DNA from: Perognathus longimembris pacificus
Lineage: Eukaryota; Chordata; Mammalia; Rodentia; Heteromyidae
Direction of reading: 5' to 3'
Assembly (NCBI RefSeq): GCF_023159225.1
Contig: NC_063181.1
Location: forward strand, 24,392,073 to 24,456,072
Length of the DNA: 64,000 bases
Shown: positions 44,001-56,770 of the stretch, in pieces
Numbering within the stretch: the first letter of the stretch is position 1
Layout: each line of letters begins with the position of its first letter
Notes under the pieces: model-generated
Databases searched by the model: none
What the model saw: only the letters and a program-made list of their open reading frames with translations
Told to the model about the DNA's origin: nothing
Program-made: the position numbers and the translations under genes

Positions 44001-45779
44001 AAGAACTATCCAAGTCATCCAATTTTTAATTTTGTGCCCTAAACCCTTCCTTTTACCTTAATTTTTTTTTTTTTTTTTTGTCCAGCCCCTGCCTCATGAG
44101 ACTTCTTCCAGGCTTCATTCAAGGACTGGCATCTACCACCAAGGGACCCTGCTGCTTGCCTTCTCCAGGAGGGGCCACATATCTGCCTTTTACCCCAAAT
44201 GCTGATGCCCCCTTGCCAGCAGGAAGCAGCCAGAGAGAGTCTTCGTCCTTTTTCATAACTATTAAAAGGCTGGAATGTAAGGTCCGTCCCTGGAAGACTC
44301 CATGTAGATGCCCCCACCTCATTAAGTCTCTACCCGGTTACCTGGGTAACCAGCAGACCTGGAGGCAGTTACCTCCCCTTTCCCTGAGGTCACATCCTAA
44401 TCCACCTGGCCATACCCCCTGCCCCTGCCCTAGATGGGCTGGGTGGGGGTCGTCCCTTTTCTCCCTTCTCTCCCTTCTCTCTGGCCATGGATCATCTTGG
44501 CCACAGGCCAGCAGTTCGGTAATAAACTTTCTCTCCTGCCTGAAAAAAAAAATAAACCCCAAAAATTATTTTGGTGTGGCATATTCAGTCTTCAGTCATA
44601 CAGAGATGGGCTGGCTTGAACCCCAATAGGTCCCAAGTCCAATCTAACTGCTCTTTTTCAAAGAAGAGAGAGGTTTGGACACTGTCACACATAGAAAGAC
44701 ATTTGAAAACAGAGCCAGAAATTGGAGTGATCCATCCAAAGAATGCTATGGACTGCTAGCAACCCCCAGGAGTTAGGAGGGGCAAGCAGATTGTCTCTCA
44801 GAGCTTGGCCGACACTTTTATCTAGACTTCTGGGCCTTAGAACTGTGACAGATTATATTACTGTTGTGTTACACTGCCTTGCTTACGGCCACTTATTTCT
44901 GCAGCCATAGGAAACAAATGCTGGAGACACTGCAGGGGACTTGCCTAAAGACACACAAGACACACCCACTGGGAGAGAAGGCGGCAGCTGCCTCACTTCC
45001 TGTGATGAAGTCCACTGGGCTAGTGAGGAGATGCAGGACAGAGCAGCAGTGCACAGAGGGGCAGAAGGGCTCCTGTGCTAGAGGACAGCAGCCATGTACA
45101 GGGCTAGGAGCAGGAGGTAGGAGGAGAGTGTCCTCACTGCAGTGGGACAGCCATGGAAACCTGCCAATGGACATGCACAGGCAACAGAGTAAAGCATATA
45201 CTGTGATTAAAAGGGAAGGAAGTTACAAGTACAGGGAGGGAGGGAAGGAGGGAGCTCAAAGAAGCCAGACTGTGGATTAGAGTAGAAGGAATTAAGTGTG
45301 AATTCAAAGTTTTCTATTAATCTGAAAACATATAGACATAAAAATCATGTAAATGTGTATGAGATATATTATATATTTATATTTCTGTCGAAAACACACA
45401 TATTCTCTAGCTGTTTCCATGGAAAGGACCTGGGAGTACCATGTATGACATAGAGCATATATAACAGCAAAATCTAATTTTCTCAGTACCATTTTCCAGG
45501 GAGAATAATTCCATGTTCCTAGAGAGAGGGCTGATTCCAAGTCTGGGACAGGGAAAGTAAAAGATAAGCCTAAACCTGAATGTCTACACTTAGTATTCTG
45601 GGGTCAGAAAGCAAGGAGGTCCTCAAAAGATGATAGAGCATACAGAAAAATTCAACTTGAACTTGAAGGAACTCATACTAGCCAAATCTGGAGACTTTAA
45701 ACATCAAAATTAATAATGTTAAAAATGTAGAAATCTACAAGTACAGAAACAGAGGTGCAAGTGTAATATGGAGGTCAGA

Positions 45780-46290
45780 TCTGGCTAGCACCATCATTGG
45801 CCACATGGTGAGTTGTACTATCTGGCATCTTGTCTTGATGGGTGTGCCTGAAATCCTAGAAGGAAAAGTCCCATCACCCAGGTGATGGGTGTTCCTGAGT
45901 CCCTTGAGACAGGAGTGGGCACTTGGCCTATAGGTTACTGAACCTGTCAGTCAAGTGCCTGGGTCTGGGAGCTTCCTGTGACCCAGCCCCCTGATCTGAC
46001 CCTATTTAGGGTCAGGGTAGCAAAGGCGCCATGTCTCCTGGTTTGTGTCCTGTGTCCTGTCTCTTGGCTTGTCTCCAGTCATCATGGTGTCCCAAGTCAG
46101 CTCTCCACTGGAGCTGGATTGGTTTGTTGGTATGGTTTTTGTTCTTTCTTCCCTCTCTTGCCTTTTTCTGCTAGTGTTAAGTGTATTTCTGGACTTCAGG
46201 TCTTTGTAGCAACTGACTGCCTGGAGACTGATAATACTCTAATAAAAACTCCAAGATTTGATCCTCAATATGTGGCTTCTCAGATATTGT
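45780..46290 (+). repeat. Possible solo LTR of unknown family
   Basis: The block has LTR-like composition: a CT-rich stretch (tcctgtgtcctgtctcttgg), a short inverted gaccctatttagggtc, and an ctaataaaaactccaagatt polyadenylation-like region near its end. I could not place the ends or the family. Confidence 0.3.
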
Positions 46291-46329
46291 ACACATATAT
46301 AACACAAAAATTTTTTATTTTTATTTTTT

Positions 46330-46515
46330 TTCTGCCAGTCTGGGCCTTGGACTCAGGGCCTGAGCACTGTCCCTGGCTTCCTTTTGCTCAAGGCTAGCAC
46401 TCTACCACTTGAGCCACAGCGCCACTTCTGGCCATTTTCTATATATGTGTGCTGGGGAATCCAACCCAGGGCTTCATGGCAAGCTCTCTTGCCACTAGGC
46501 CATATTCCCAGCCCA
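46330..46515 (-). repeat. IDL-Geo-type SINE, minus strand
   Basis: A T-rich start, gccagtctgggccttggact, the right half, then a slightly deleted reversed ID-like half ending ccatattcccagccc. Confidence 0.9.
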
Positions 46516-46999
46516 CAAGAATATTTTTCCCTAATGTAGAAACCAGTTAATAAACAAGAAAGAATGATGGAATCAGAAAATCAATATGGGGTGGCTATCA
46601 AAGTGGTAATTATTCAATCAACAAGTATCAACAGACACTAAGTGCTGAGTGAAAGGCTGAGAAAAATGGGATATTTACTTACATCATCATAAATTACCAC
46701 TTAGAAAATATCTTTGACAATGGGACAAAGTAACTTTATGACAGAGAAACCCAATAGATATGGCATTAACAAAATGATCAAAATCAATGAAGGGGGACAC
46801 AGGTTCTATGTCACCTGCAAGAATGTAAGAACAAGTCATCATGCCTGATACTCCTGGCGGGGGTGTGGGGGGGTAAGAGGTGGCAGGACTCTCATTATGA
46901 GAAAATGTCTAACAAGCCCAAACAGATAGACATTCTATTAAATAATGACCTGTCATTGTCAAAAATTTCAAGTTAATGCAAGCCAAGGAAAGGTTAAAG

Positions 47000-47335
47000 A
47001 AGCAAGATACCTAAAATCAATGCCTGGCTTTGGGGTCAGACTCCTGCTTGAAGGGACATTATGGAGACATCTGGCAAACTTGAATGAGTCTATGGGTTAA
47101 TGCTAACCACCACACAGTTGTTACTTTCCTGGTTCTGATGGTCACGTTGTGATCATGTTGGAGAGTGTCCTTGGTTGTAGGTAAGATACTCAGTATTCAG
47201 GAAAGACAGGACATCATTGTTGGCAAGCTACTCCCACAGGTTAAAAAACAACCCAAAAAACCAACAACCCTTTGTACTATTCTTGCAACCTCACTGTAAG
47301 TCTGAAATTAGCTCAAAAGAAAAACTTGGCTAGAA
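47000..47335 (+). repeat. Ancient LINE-like 3' remnant
   Basis: The text gagtctatgggttaatgcta, gttctgatggtcacgttgtg, gagagtgtccttggttgtag and cttgcaacctcactgtaagt resembles the 3' tail of an old mammalian L1 (L1M group). Family uncertain. Confidence 0.4.
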
Positions 47336-48724
47336 AGACAATAGCAATGTAAGTAACTGATTTACAGTGGTAGTAGAGGATGAAAGCATTTCTGAAAGTG
47401 CAACAAACTCTAGGAAACTCCCTTTGTGGAGCTTAAATTAAACTGCTGTCCATTTATTCCTAATCCAGGCACCAGGACTCTATTAAGCACATATAACAAC
47501 CATTTTATCCATTGACACATAAGAGCCAACTCATCAAACAACAATTATCCTAACAAGGAGCCTCTGATCTTCATTTCCTGGGATAGATGGGCAATGATAG
47601 TCCATCACTGATTTTAAACTGTTAAGTTGTGGGGAAACCTAAAAATAAGAAGAGCAAAAGCTCGAATGTATACTGTATACTCTCAAATTTAGGCATCAAA
47701 GACTTCTCACCAGGCTAACTTCTATACTAACAGTTAAGTGAGGTTATTTAAAACACAGGGTTTGTTTCTCAGCAGCATCAATCATTTCACCTCATACATT
47801 AAGCTGTCAATAAAGCAAAAACCTCAGAGCACCCACCCATCCCCATGCTGCCACTGCTCTCTGACTCTAGCTATTTGCCCTTAGAGGTCCCACACCTGAG
47901 TTCTCTGCAGGACTTTTTCCAAATAGCTCCAAGTTTTCACTAGGCCCCAACAGCAGGCAGCCAGCATGGTTTCATGGCAAGACTGTAGTTTACAATCCCA
48001 AAGCCTTTCAGCCACTTAACTCAAAAAAGGCTCATCATGAGCCTGGCAGGTGGGGCATGCCAGTGTTCCCACCCACCATGAATAAGGGGTTTTGCTTTTT
48101 GTTCTGCATTTGCAACATTTCCCCATTTGCAGCCTGTGTAAAGCATGCCTTTTACTTGCCCCAGCCAGACTGGAAATTACATTCACTGCCTTGGCCTCAG
48201 AGTACATGTAAACCATTGTCCAAGAGAACAGCCGAGACACTGTGAGAATGAAAGTGAAGCCGTGGGTCAGAACAACTGCTTCCTTCTACAAAGGCTGTAC
48301 CAAGCAGCCACTCTGCCTGCCATCTGCGGCCTCCACCCCCGATCCAGCACTCGCCCTGCAGCCAGCACACCCTGCAAGGCACAAATAAGAGCGCCATTCT
48401 GCTGCTAAAAGCCCACTGATATCATATGTACAGGCTCCCTTTCATTTCCTGTGCTCTAACTACTCCCCAAACATCCACAGGGGCAGAAGGATGTCTACTC
48501 AGAGCCTCTGTTGTCTGGAGGCCTCAAGAGTGTCTCCATTCACTGGCTAATTTACTCACAGTTCATATTTAGATTCAAAAATCTATCCCTCCCTCACCAC
48601 ACCACAAGCCACTGTTCGGGCCAGGTCGCAACTTTATCTGTCCCACTAGACAAGAATCTCCATGAAAACTAAAGTTAATTCTGTTCCCATTGCCTAGAGA
48701 ATGGAAAAGACCCAAATGTGTGTT

Positions 48725-48802
48725 ATGCATATATATACATATTTATATATACATATGTATGTGTGGTGTGGTGTGGTGTGGTTGTGTGTGTGTGTGTGTG
48801 TA
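48725..48802 (+). repeat. (TA)/(GTGGT)/(TG) compound repeat
   Basis: An ATATAC stretch, four GTGGT-type pentamers, then about ten TG units. Confidence 0.93.
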
Positions 48803-48807
48803 TAATC

Positions 48808-48920
48808 ACTTTGTTTTAGACAAGTCTTCACCTATACTCCAGGCTTACCTCAAACCCACAATCCTCCTGCCTTAGCCACCGAACTGATGGACTTATAGGT
48901 ATACATCACTATCTGGCTAC
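48808..48920 (-). repeat. B1-like monomer, minus strand
   Basis: Reversed B1 text: ttttagacaagtcttcacc, actccaggcttacctcaaac, ccacaatcctcctgccttag, ending atctggctac plus A-run origin. Confidence 0.65.
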
Positions 48921-49219
48921 AAAAAATTTTAATAAATAAGTCCCCCTCTTATCCTCAGTTTTACTTTTTATTATTTCTATTACCTGAGGTCAATATGGTC
49001 TGTGAAATGGAAAGTTCCAGAAACAAACAAAAAGTTTTAAATAGCCTTTAACAGTATATTGTTACAATTGTTCTATTTTATTACTGCTACTATCAATCTC
49101 TAACTGTGCCTAAATATATTAACTTTTGTGAGAGTTGTACATTCACAGGAAAAATTAGTGTGTACAGGGCTCGGTACTATGTGGCACTGGAGGAATCCAC
49201 TGGTAACCCCGGGGCAATG

Positions 49220-49407
49220 TGTGAAGACATATACACATGTATATACATATATACACACATATGTATGCATATACATACATATTATGTTATATATAATATA
49301 TATTAAATACATGTATTATATATACTATATATTGTATATACATGTGTGCATTACATATGTGTGCGTTATATATTATACATTACATATACATATATATGTG
49401 GGTATGT

Positions 49408-49445
<38 letters not shown>
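49220..49445 (+). repeat. Long alternating TA/CA/TG tract
   Basis: About 220 bp of almost unbroken purine-pyrimidine alternation with many small palindromes, ending in about 20 CA units. Another CA/CT-rich stretch follows at 49515-49600. Confidence 0.93.
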
Positions 49446-49899
49446 CTTAGCAGCAGCATCAAGCTAAGGGAGATTGCAGCCTAGCGAGGGAAAGCCTCTA
49501 TACTGGCAATGGCAATGAGCACATACTCACACAAACTCACACACATACACACACACTCACACTCACACAAAAAACATACAAACATACATAGATATAAACA
49601 TACATACATTCTTTAGGGGTATTTACTCTAGGAATGCAATGAGAAATACATTTTGAAATTTTTCTTTACAAATATAAATGGTGCCTTATTATTTTAAGTT
49701 TGCAAAGTATAGTCTTAAATCTTGTTTGAAAAATTTCCAAGTTTTAGGATGTAAGAATCCACAAGAAACTTATCAATACTCACCAATACTACCATGCCCA
49801 TTGCCAAGGACTATCAGTGGTTAATACAGTGAGCATATAATTTGTTGGCTCAAGTTAGGACACTTCTGAGGGTAGACAGGGACTTATTTATGGCTGTCC

Positions 49900-50012
49900 T
49901 GGAAACAGATGGGAAAGAGGCACTGATCTCCAGAGGATAGAGAGCTCAAGGCCAGTCTACACTACATGGGAAGATCCTGTCTCAAAACTAAATAGGTAAT
50001 ATGTAGCAGGGC
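49900..50012 (+). repeat. B1-like monomer
   Basis: The text gagctcaaggccagtctaca, ctacatgggaagatcctgtc and tcaaaactaaat follows the 3' half of B1; the start is diverged. Confidence 0.6.
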
Positions 50013-50756
50013 TATCCTTGGAAAATTCAGGAATGTGAAGTCCTCTCATTGTAGAAGCTACTGGCACTGGAACAAGCTTGCCAACTTTTATTCAAAATCT
50101 TGGGCCACGGATGTTTCTGAATTCAAAATGGTGCCTATACCAAATGGAACATAAACATTCCCAGCAGTATCTAGGGCAGAACCTATTAATTTAACACAGT
50201 AATATACTGCAGCAGAACATGTACATTCACAGTGATGGGAATGAATAAAAGCTATGAATAGCTTATGTCAGTTCAGGACAGACTACACTGCCAAATGAGC
50301 CAGGATAATAACTTTCAACTTTCAGAACTGTTTGGATTGCCAATAAGGGTTCTGGGACCTGCTATTTCTAGCCTACACAGGAAAATCAGAATCTTGTTCC
50401 TTAATTATGCTTATAAAACAAATTAACCTGGCACATAGTAGGCTTAATTTAGTGAACAGTATGTTTTAGTTCTGAAATAGAAAAGTTTAATAAAAATTGC
50501 TTCTACCTATTAGAAGGTGGGTAAATACGTTTCTGGGGTATTTTTTATAAAACCTGAAATCTTAAGTAGTCACTTAAATGACTACTATCTTTAAAGACTT
50601 AATTACCATTGGAGTAACTGCCCTACTTTACCAATCTAATTGTAAGGAAAGATTTAAGTAAGATTCAAAACATCTTTAAAATATGATGTTTTCTTTACAA
50701 TGGCATTTGTTGTGCTGCTGTCCTTTTTCCAATGTGATTTTATTTTATTTTATTTT

Positions 50757-50985
50757 TTTCAGTCATGGAGCTTGAACTGAGGGCCTAGGCACTGTCCCTA
50801 AGCTCTTTTCGCTCCGGGCTAGTGTTCTACTATTTTGTGCCACTGCACCGCTTTTCTGAGTAGTTTATTAGAGATAAGAAGTCTCATGGACTTTCCTGCC
50901 CAGGCTAGCTTTGAACTGCAATCTTCAGATCTCAGCCTCCTCAGTAGCTAGGATTACAGGAGTGAGCCACCAGGGCCTGGCTTTA
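50757..50985 (-). repeat. 7SL-like/tRNA-like dimeric SINE, minus strand
   Basis: It reads cagtcatggagcttgaactg, the reversed right half, then ctcagcctcctcagtagcta and ggagtgagccacc, ending gggcctggc. Confidence 0.86.
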
Positions 50986-51262
50986 CTGTGTAATTTATAT
51001 ACTTGATTCCAAAAATTGAACTTACTGTGAAGAATATCACTGAGTATCCAATTAAATTGAGTTCATTCTTTGTTTATATATGCAATATAAATGCAGTCCA
51101 CATTGTTTTTACTGAGATTAGTGCTGGAGCTACTGTTCCATTAATATAAGCCTACTCCTCTGTGGAAGCCATGATATAAAATAAGAAAACAAAATACATA
51201 TAGTGGAAAGAGCACAACTGTATCCCCCCAAAACTGAAGTCTGTTTATTTGCGGAATCTTTT

Positions 51263-51375
51263 TTATTTTAGACAGGATCTCCCTGTGTAGCCCAGGCTGG
51301 CCTTGAACTCATGATCCTCTTCCCTCAGTATCCAAGTGCTGGGTTTACAGGCAGACCTCAACACATCTAGCTCCT
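51263..51375 (-). repeat. B1-like monomer, minus strand
   Basis: Clear reversed B1: agacaggatctccctgtgta, gcccaggctggccttgaact, tccaagtgctgggtttacag. Confidence 0.8.
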
Positions 51376-51600
51376 CTAGCATTTTGAGCACTTAATTTTG
51401 AAAGGGCAAATGCATCACTGTAATATGACTAGAAAAATATACTTGGTTCAATGAGAGTTGAGTAGCAATTCAGTTCAGAAATCTCTGGGGACCTTCTTTC
51501 TCCTAGCAGTCTATACATAAAGAAAGAAAAAACAAAACAAATTCCAGGAAACGGACATGAGTTTTTTATGTTTGTGGTAGCAGTGTTTGTTTTTCTTTTC

Positions 51601-51622
51601 CTTTTTTTTTGGGGGGGGGGGG
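51601..51622 (+). repeat. Homopolymer junction T-run/G-run
   Basis: About ten T followed directly by about twelve G. On the IRF2 strand it is a C-run followed by an A-run. Confidence 0.9.
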
Positions 51623-51987
51623 CAAAAGAAGGAGCACAGAAAGGAAAGGAGGAAGAATGAACAAATGTAATCATGCTATCCAGTAGATACTATGTGGAAA
51701 ATGAACTCTAGAACACGGGGACAGTGTTGGAAGGAGGAAACTAGGCGAAAGTGAAGGAAGGAACGACATTGTCCAAAAAAGAATCGTACTCATTACCTGA
51801 CTTATGAAATGGCAACCCCTTGTACAACACCTTAATGTTAACCATATTAACAATAATATTAACAAATTATATTTTTTGGAAAGAAAATATACCACTAGTA
51901 TAGAAGGAGGAGACTCCCAGATACCTTCCTACTTTAAGGACCAAATACTTAACCCAGCTTTTACATGTATTAGTTCTGAACTGTTTA

Positions 51988-52026
<39 letters not shown>
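51988..52026 (+). repeat. (AC)n microsatellite
   Basis: About 19 AC units ending at acacgtc. Confidence 0.95.
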
Positions 52027-52030
<4 letters not shown>

Positions 52031-52584
52031 AAATTTGTCTCAAAACAAAACACTCTCAGGCAATAAAGAGAGGCGGGGCTTACAGGACAGAATTCATTTG
52101 GCTTTAACTCAGCATTTTCTCACAGAGCCTCACAATCACCCTCCGCCTTCATTTTAAGAGGATGCTAAAGCTCAGGCCCATGCTCAAACTGATTCTTGGA
52201 TATTGAGCATTATCATTCAAAACTGAGCTTCAATCTTTAAGTCTTTAAATCTTTAGTGTCAGGAACTCCAAAAAGGCCCCAGGCCCACAAAGCCAAAACT
52301 GTTCATTGTACAATTTTCCAATACATTTTTTTGGTTCAGTCTTTGTTCAGAGCAACAATGAACAATAAAAATCACCCAGTGAACAGGTGGAACAAGAAGA
52401 TAAGCCTGTAGTCCTGGGGCTTTTCCTAAAAGAGGAAGTCTTTTGACCCTTTATGACCCCAGAGCTCTGCTGATAAAAAACAAACACAGTTTTTGCAGTC
52501 CATCCTAACAAATAAAGCAACAATGATAAAGTTCAGTTTAAAGCCTGAAATCTTTAACTTCACTCTGTAAAACCTTCCCACAGA

Positions 52585-52650
52585 ATGGTAAGTTTGAGGC
52601 CAAGCTAGGGTAGAGAGAAAGACCCTATCTCAGAGAACAAAAAGCAAAAC
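52585..52650 (+). repeat. B1 3' fragment
   Basis: The text gtttgaggccaagctagggt and gagaaagaccctatctcaga follows the end of a B1-like SINE. Confidence 0.5.
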
Positions 52651-52867
52651 AAAATAGCTGTAATAAGGATTTACATTTTCAGACACATTATGAGTTGGAA
52701 TATAAATAAGTACAAAATTTCCAGACAGTAGCTTGTGGCCATAGGTATCAACCATTTTAAATAAACACCCTAGAACTGAGACATGCCCATTCTAGGAATG
52801 TTTCCCAAGAAATTGAATCATATCTGGAACATTTTCATTGAGTTTTAGTTTAGGGTTTTTGTTTTGT

Positions 52868-52940
52868 TCTTTTTGAACAGGGTCTTGCTATATAACCCAG
52901 GCTTGCCTCAAATTCAGGGCCCGTCTATCAGCTTCCTAAA
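52868..52940 (-). repeat. B1-like fragment, minus strand
   Basis: Reversed B1 text: gaacagggtcttgctatata, acccaggcttgcctcaaatt. Truncated. Confidence 0.6.
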
Positions 52941-53819
52941 AAGCATACTTAAAAAAATACAATTATTTAATCTGTTGCATATATATATATATTTAAAAAT
53001 AGTAAAAAAAAAAAAGCTGTGTGAAGCTATACAAATAAATTACTTCCTAGATGTATATTTCTAATTTACAAAAATCTATGAGCTTTATTTAAATCATGTT
53101 TTAAAGAAGTATTTTCAGAACAAGTGATGGAAGATAGAAGGCAATTGAGACCAAAAAGGAAAGACTGATGTCTGAAAATATCCTAGAAATTAAACTCATG
53201 CTAGGGCCACTGGGTGCATTCGAACCCTGCTCCCAGCATACAGATGACCCCAACTTTTTCAATTCAGCAAAGCAAGAATCCAATAGACATCCAAGCATGC
53301 AGGCTCAAGCTCATTCTAGATATCTCCTAACATTCCTTCCATATAAAAATGACGAGAAAAAAAGTGAACCATCACGTCCCAGGATTGCTGTCTTAGAGTA
53401 CAGGAAAAGGAAAGCAACCTCGAGCACGGCTTCTCCTTAGTAGGAATTAAATAGTAAGTGGATTGAGATTGCCACTCTTTCCTAAAAGGTTGGTGTCCTG
53501 GCTCTATCCAACTAAAGTCAGCAGTACCCAAGCCCAGAAAAGACTCCCTTGTCCTCACACATACCAGGAAAGTATCAACAAGATACTCCTCAACTTACAA
53601 CAGGGCTACATCCCAACAAACCCACGGGAAGCTGAGAATGCATGTAATACACCTCACCAACCAACACAGCATACTATAGATATGAGTGGTTTCCTCTGTG
53701 GTCATATGGCTGATTGGGAGCAGAGGCTAACTGCACTGCCAGCATCACTACATATCATCTGCCCATCATCATCTGCCACATAGCACTGGCCCAAGAAAAA
53801 GATAAGTCCTTCATCATCC

Positions 53820-53915
53820 ATTCCAGGCATGGTGGTACAATCCCAGCTAAGCAGGAAAAGCATAGGTAGAAGGATCTCTGTCCAAGGCTGGTCCCAGACA
53901 AAAAGCACAAAATCT
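53820..53915 (+). repeat. B1-like SINE, diverged
   Basis: It starts ccaggcatggtggtacaatc, then cccagctaagcaggaaaagc, with a short A-rich end. Followed by another SINE. Confidence 0.6.
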
Positions 53916-53934
53916 ATCTAAAAATCAACTAAGG

Positions 53935-54155
53935 CTGGGCTGGGAATGTGGCTTGGTGGTAGAGTGCTTGCCTAGCATACATGAAGCCCTGGGTTCCATT
54001 CATCAGTCACATAAGCAAAAAAAAAAAAAAAAAAAAAAAAAGCCGGTAGTGGCACTGTGGCTCAAGTGGTAGAACACTAGCCATAAGTAAAAGAAGAGCA
54101 CAAAGAGGCTAAGGACAGGCCCTGGGTTTCAAATCTCAGTACTACCAGGAAACAA
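53935..54155 (+). repeat. IDL-Geo-type dimeric SINE with expanded A linker
   Basis: The ID-like half (gctgggaatgtggcttggtg ... gggttccattcatcag) and the right half (agtggcactgtggctcaagt ... ctcagtactaccagg) are separated by an A-run of about 25 (54016-54041). Confidence 0.87.
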
Positions 54156-55454
54156 ACAAACAAAAACTCGGGGACAGTGTAAGGAGAATCATAATCCTGG
54201 ATTGAAAGAAGAAGGCATGGTGGGAAATGGAGAAGACCTACAGTTTCTCTAAGTTTCTTACATTTCACTTGCTCTTTATACTTAACAGATTTATAAACAG
54301 TGTGTTTCCCTACTAGGCTCCCAGAAAGGACAGAGGAGTGAGAAGAGAGGAGATAGTAATGTGCCAAGTTACTTGTTGGAAAGGACAGATACCCAGAACT
54401 CTAGGAAGGGCTGGCCTACTGAAATCAAAGAAAACCATCTGCTTAAAGCAACAAAATTATTCACTTCCATGTGATTTTAAGCCTATAACTTGCAGACCAC
54501 CTTGAAAAGCAAAGTCATCCCCCAAAAGACAATTGCCTAAGGCAACTCCCTGTTTTCTCCCTCGAATAAGATGAGAATTTGATTTCTTCTCTGTCCATAT
54601 CTAAGACCACCTCCTTCTTGCTGTCAGTTTTCCTTTGAGGATTTCCTTTGAGTTGTACTTTTGCCAGTTAAACTCTTCATAAAGGTTATCCATTTATGAT
54701 TGTAATTATTATTGTGTAATTGTTACAGTGAGACTCAATTCTTCATGGAGAAATCAAGTTAATATTCAACATACAAACCATAAATTAATGTGCTACAGTG
54801 TTCACTAGGTTGATCATTCCTGGGATAAACCTTCCAGATAACCAGTTCATCCAAACTAGAAAAGAGCCAAAATTGCTACCCATTCAAAGCACAGTAATAT
54901 CTGTGAAGCAAGAACACATCTTTCCCCTGTGAGCCAGAATTGTCTTCAAATATTTTAGGATATATTCCTTGCCTGTCAACAATTTCCAAATGGTTCTGGA
55001 AAGTTTGACACCATTGTAATGGTCCCACTTCCTCTACTTTGCCAACACCTTTTTAAACCACAGTAGTTTCATTCCTTCTCTTTATTGAAACATTATATGG
55101 TGGAGAAAATTCAGTTTTGAGGCTGAACACGCCTGGACTTGACCTTTATCACTTACACCCTATAATTTCTCTAAGTAGAGTCTCCTCTCCCACAACTAAG
55201 GATATTAATAGAACTTGGAAGAGCTACCATTAGAAGAAAAAATGCGTCATTTCCATTAGGAAGAAAAGTATGGAATGATCTCATTTCTCCAAAGAAACTT
55301 CAAATGGAGGGGCCAATGCTTTTTCCAATAGCAGAGAGGACAGAACCAGACTATATTACAAGGAGGAAGAAGGCATCCAGGGTCCATTGTCTAGGTAGAA
55401 ATATTTTCCTCCCCTGCAAAGTGTGTGCCAACTGAATCTCCCCAATTATCTCAT

Positions 55455-55950
55455 CATTTTGCTCAAAATTCTTTAATGGCTCCACAATACCTACTGGAAA
55501 AAAAATGTGGATTCCTGACACCACTATACTTAACCTTCATCTCACCATTCCAATCTTTCTCTCCCAATGATTCCTTCCACCTTTTTTTTTTTGGCCAGTC
55601 CTGGGGCTTGGACTCAGGGCCTGAGCACTGCCCCTGGCTTCTTTTTTGCTCAAGGCTAGCACTCTGCCACTTGAGCCACAGCACCCCTTCTGGCCATTTT
55701 CTGTATATGTGGTGCTGGGGAATCGAACCCAGGGCCTCATGTATACGAGGCAAGCACTCTTGCCACTAGGCCATATCCCCAGCCCTCCTTCCACCTTTTA
55801 ATCCAACCAAAGTTCATAACTTCCTGTACTTCAAAACAGCCTTATCTCTGTATGAAGTCCACATGAGCAAGAGCCCCATCTTATACATCTTTGAACTTCC
55901 CAAGTCATCAACCACAGCACCTTGCACATAATAATAATATGCAACAATTA
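55455..55950 (+). repeat. L2-like LINE remnant split by a SINE
   Basis: Text such as ctcaaaattctttaatggct and ccacaatacctactgg, and after the SINE accacagcaccttgcacata, follows the order of L2 3' sequence. Old and weak. Confidence 0.45.
55586..55785 (-). repeat. IDL-Geo-type young SINE, minus strand
   Basis: It reads ggccagtcctggggcttgga through the reversed ID-like half to ccatatccccagccc. A 14-bp duplication tccttccacctttt is at 55572-55585 and 55786-55799. Confidence 0.93.
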
Positions 55951-56770
55951 TTACTGACAAGGAAGCAGATGAATCTCTCTGGGAGAAGTGACGGTAAAAG
56001 GGAAGGAGAAGTAGATGATTGCTAACTCTAATATTATGATGGATAAACTTACAATAAACGAAGGGCAGCATAATGATTGCAAAAGCATGCAAAACTGAAA
56101 AAGGATCATTTTCCTATTTCCATGATGCGTTCCACGGAAATCAAGCTATGTTAACAAACTCTTGAATTACAACTATTCATTCAAAAAACATCTCATCCCC
56201 CAAGAAGTTGCTGAGCCAAGTACATGAAGAACATTATGCACCAAGCATTATGAAGAGCTCCATGGAGACAAAAAGAAGATGAAGACATGGCCTCTGACCC
56301 CAAAGAGTGAGTGCACACTGCACTGGTGCAGGCACGAAAACATCAACACAAAGCCAAGTCATGAAAGCGATACTGGAGATAAGCTTGTGCCCATGCATCA
56401 GCCTGATGCCATGCATGTGCTGGAAACTAAGCAGGAACATTTAACACAGCTAGCTCCAAGCGCAATCGCGGCATTAGACTCATCTCCATCATTTCACAAT
56501 AACATGATCCTGCATTTTAGACAGGTGGAAATTTGTGTCGGGAAGGTCTCTGAGGGGCCTCAAAGAAGAGAAAAAGAACTGAATTGGACCTGGAAGGCAA
56601 GGTCCTGAGTGGAAAGGAAGGAAAAAAAATTCTGAATAAAAAGCAAGTTGATAAGAGGGAGGAAATATAATGATGCATATGAATGATTATTAACACAGAG
56701 AAAATGGAGGGGTGTGGCAGAGAAACAGCTGGGAAAAAGCTTGACTGAGGCTAATGAAGAGTTAACAAAG

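Larger units (their letters stand above)
42734..44552 (+). mobile_element. Retroposed copy of an endogenous retrovirus transcript (R-U5 ... U3-R-poly(A))
   Basis: An 88-bp block occurs at both ends (42734-42821 and 44455-44542), each with AATAAA. The first copy continues into U5-like sequence and a primer-binding site. The second is preceded by U3-like text (from about 44085) and ends in an A-run at 44543, 16 bases past its AATAAA. This is the order of a polyadenylated retroviral RNA rather than a provirus with two full LTRs. The internal part is only about 1.2 kb without the SINE, and I find no gag, pol or env code. Possible flank repeat aaaataa (42724-42730 and 44549-44555) is short. Confidence 0.68.

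Noticed and set aside
42724..44555. aaaataa as the proven target duplication of the ERV copy
   Set aside because: Seven A/T-rich bases next to an A-run are too weak to count; the retroposition claim rests on element order and poly(A).
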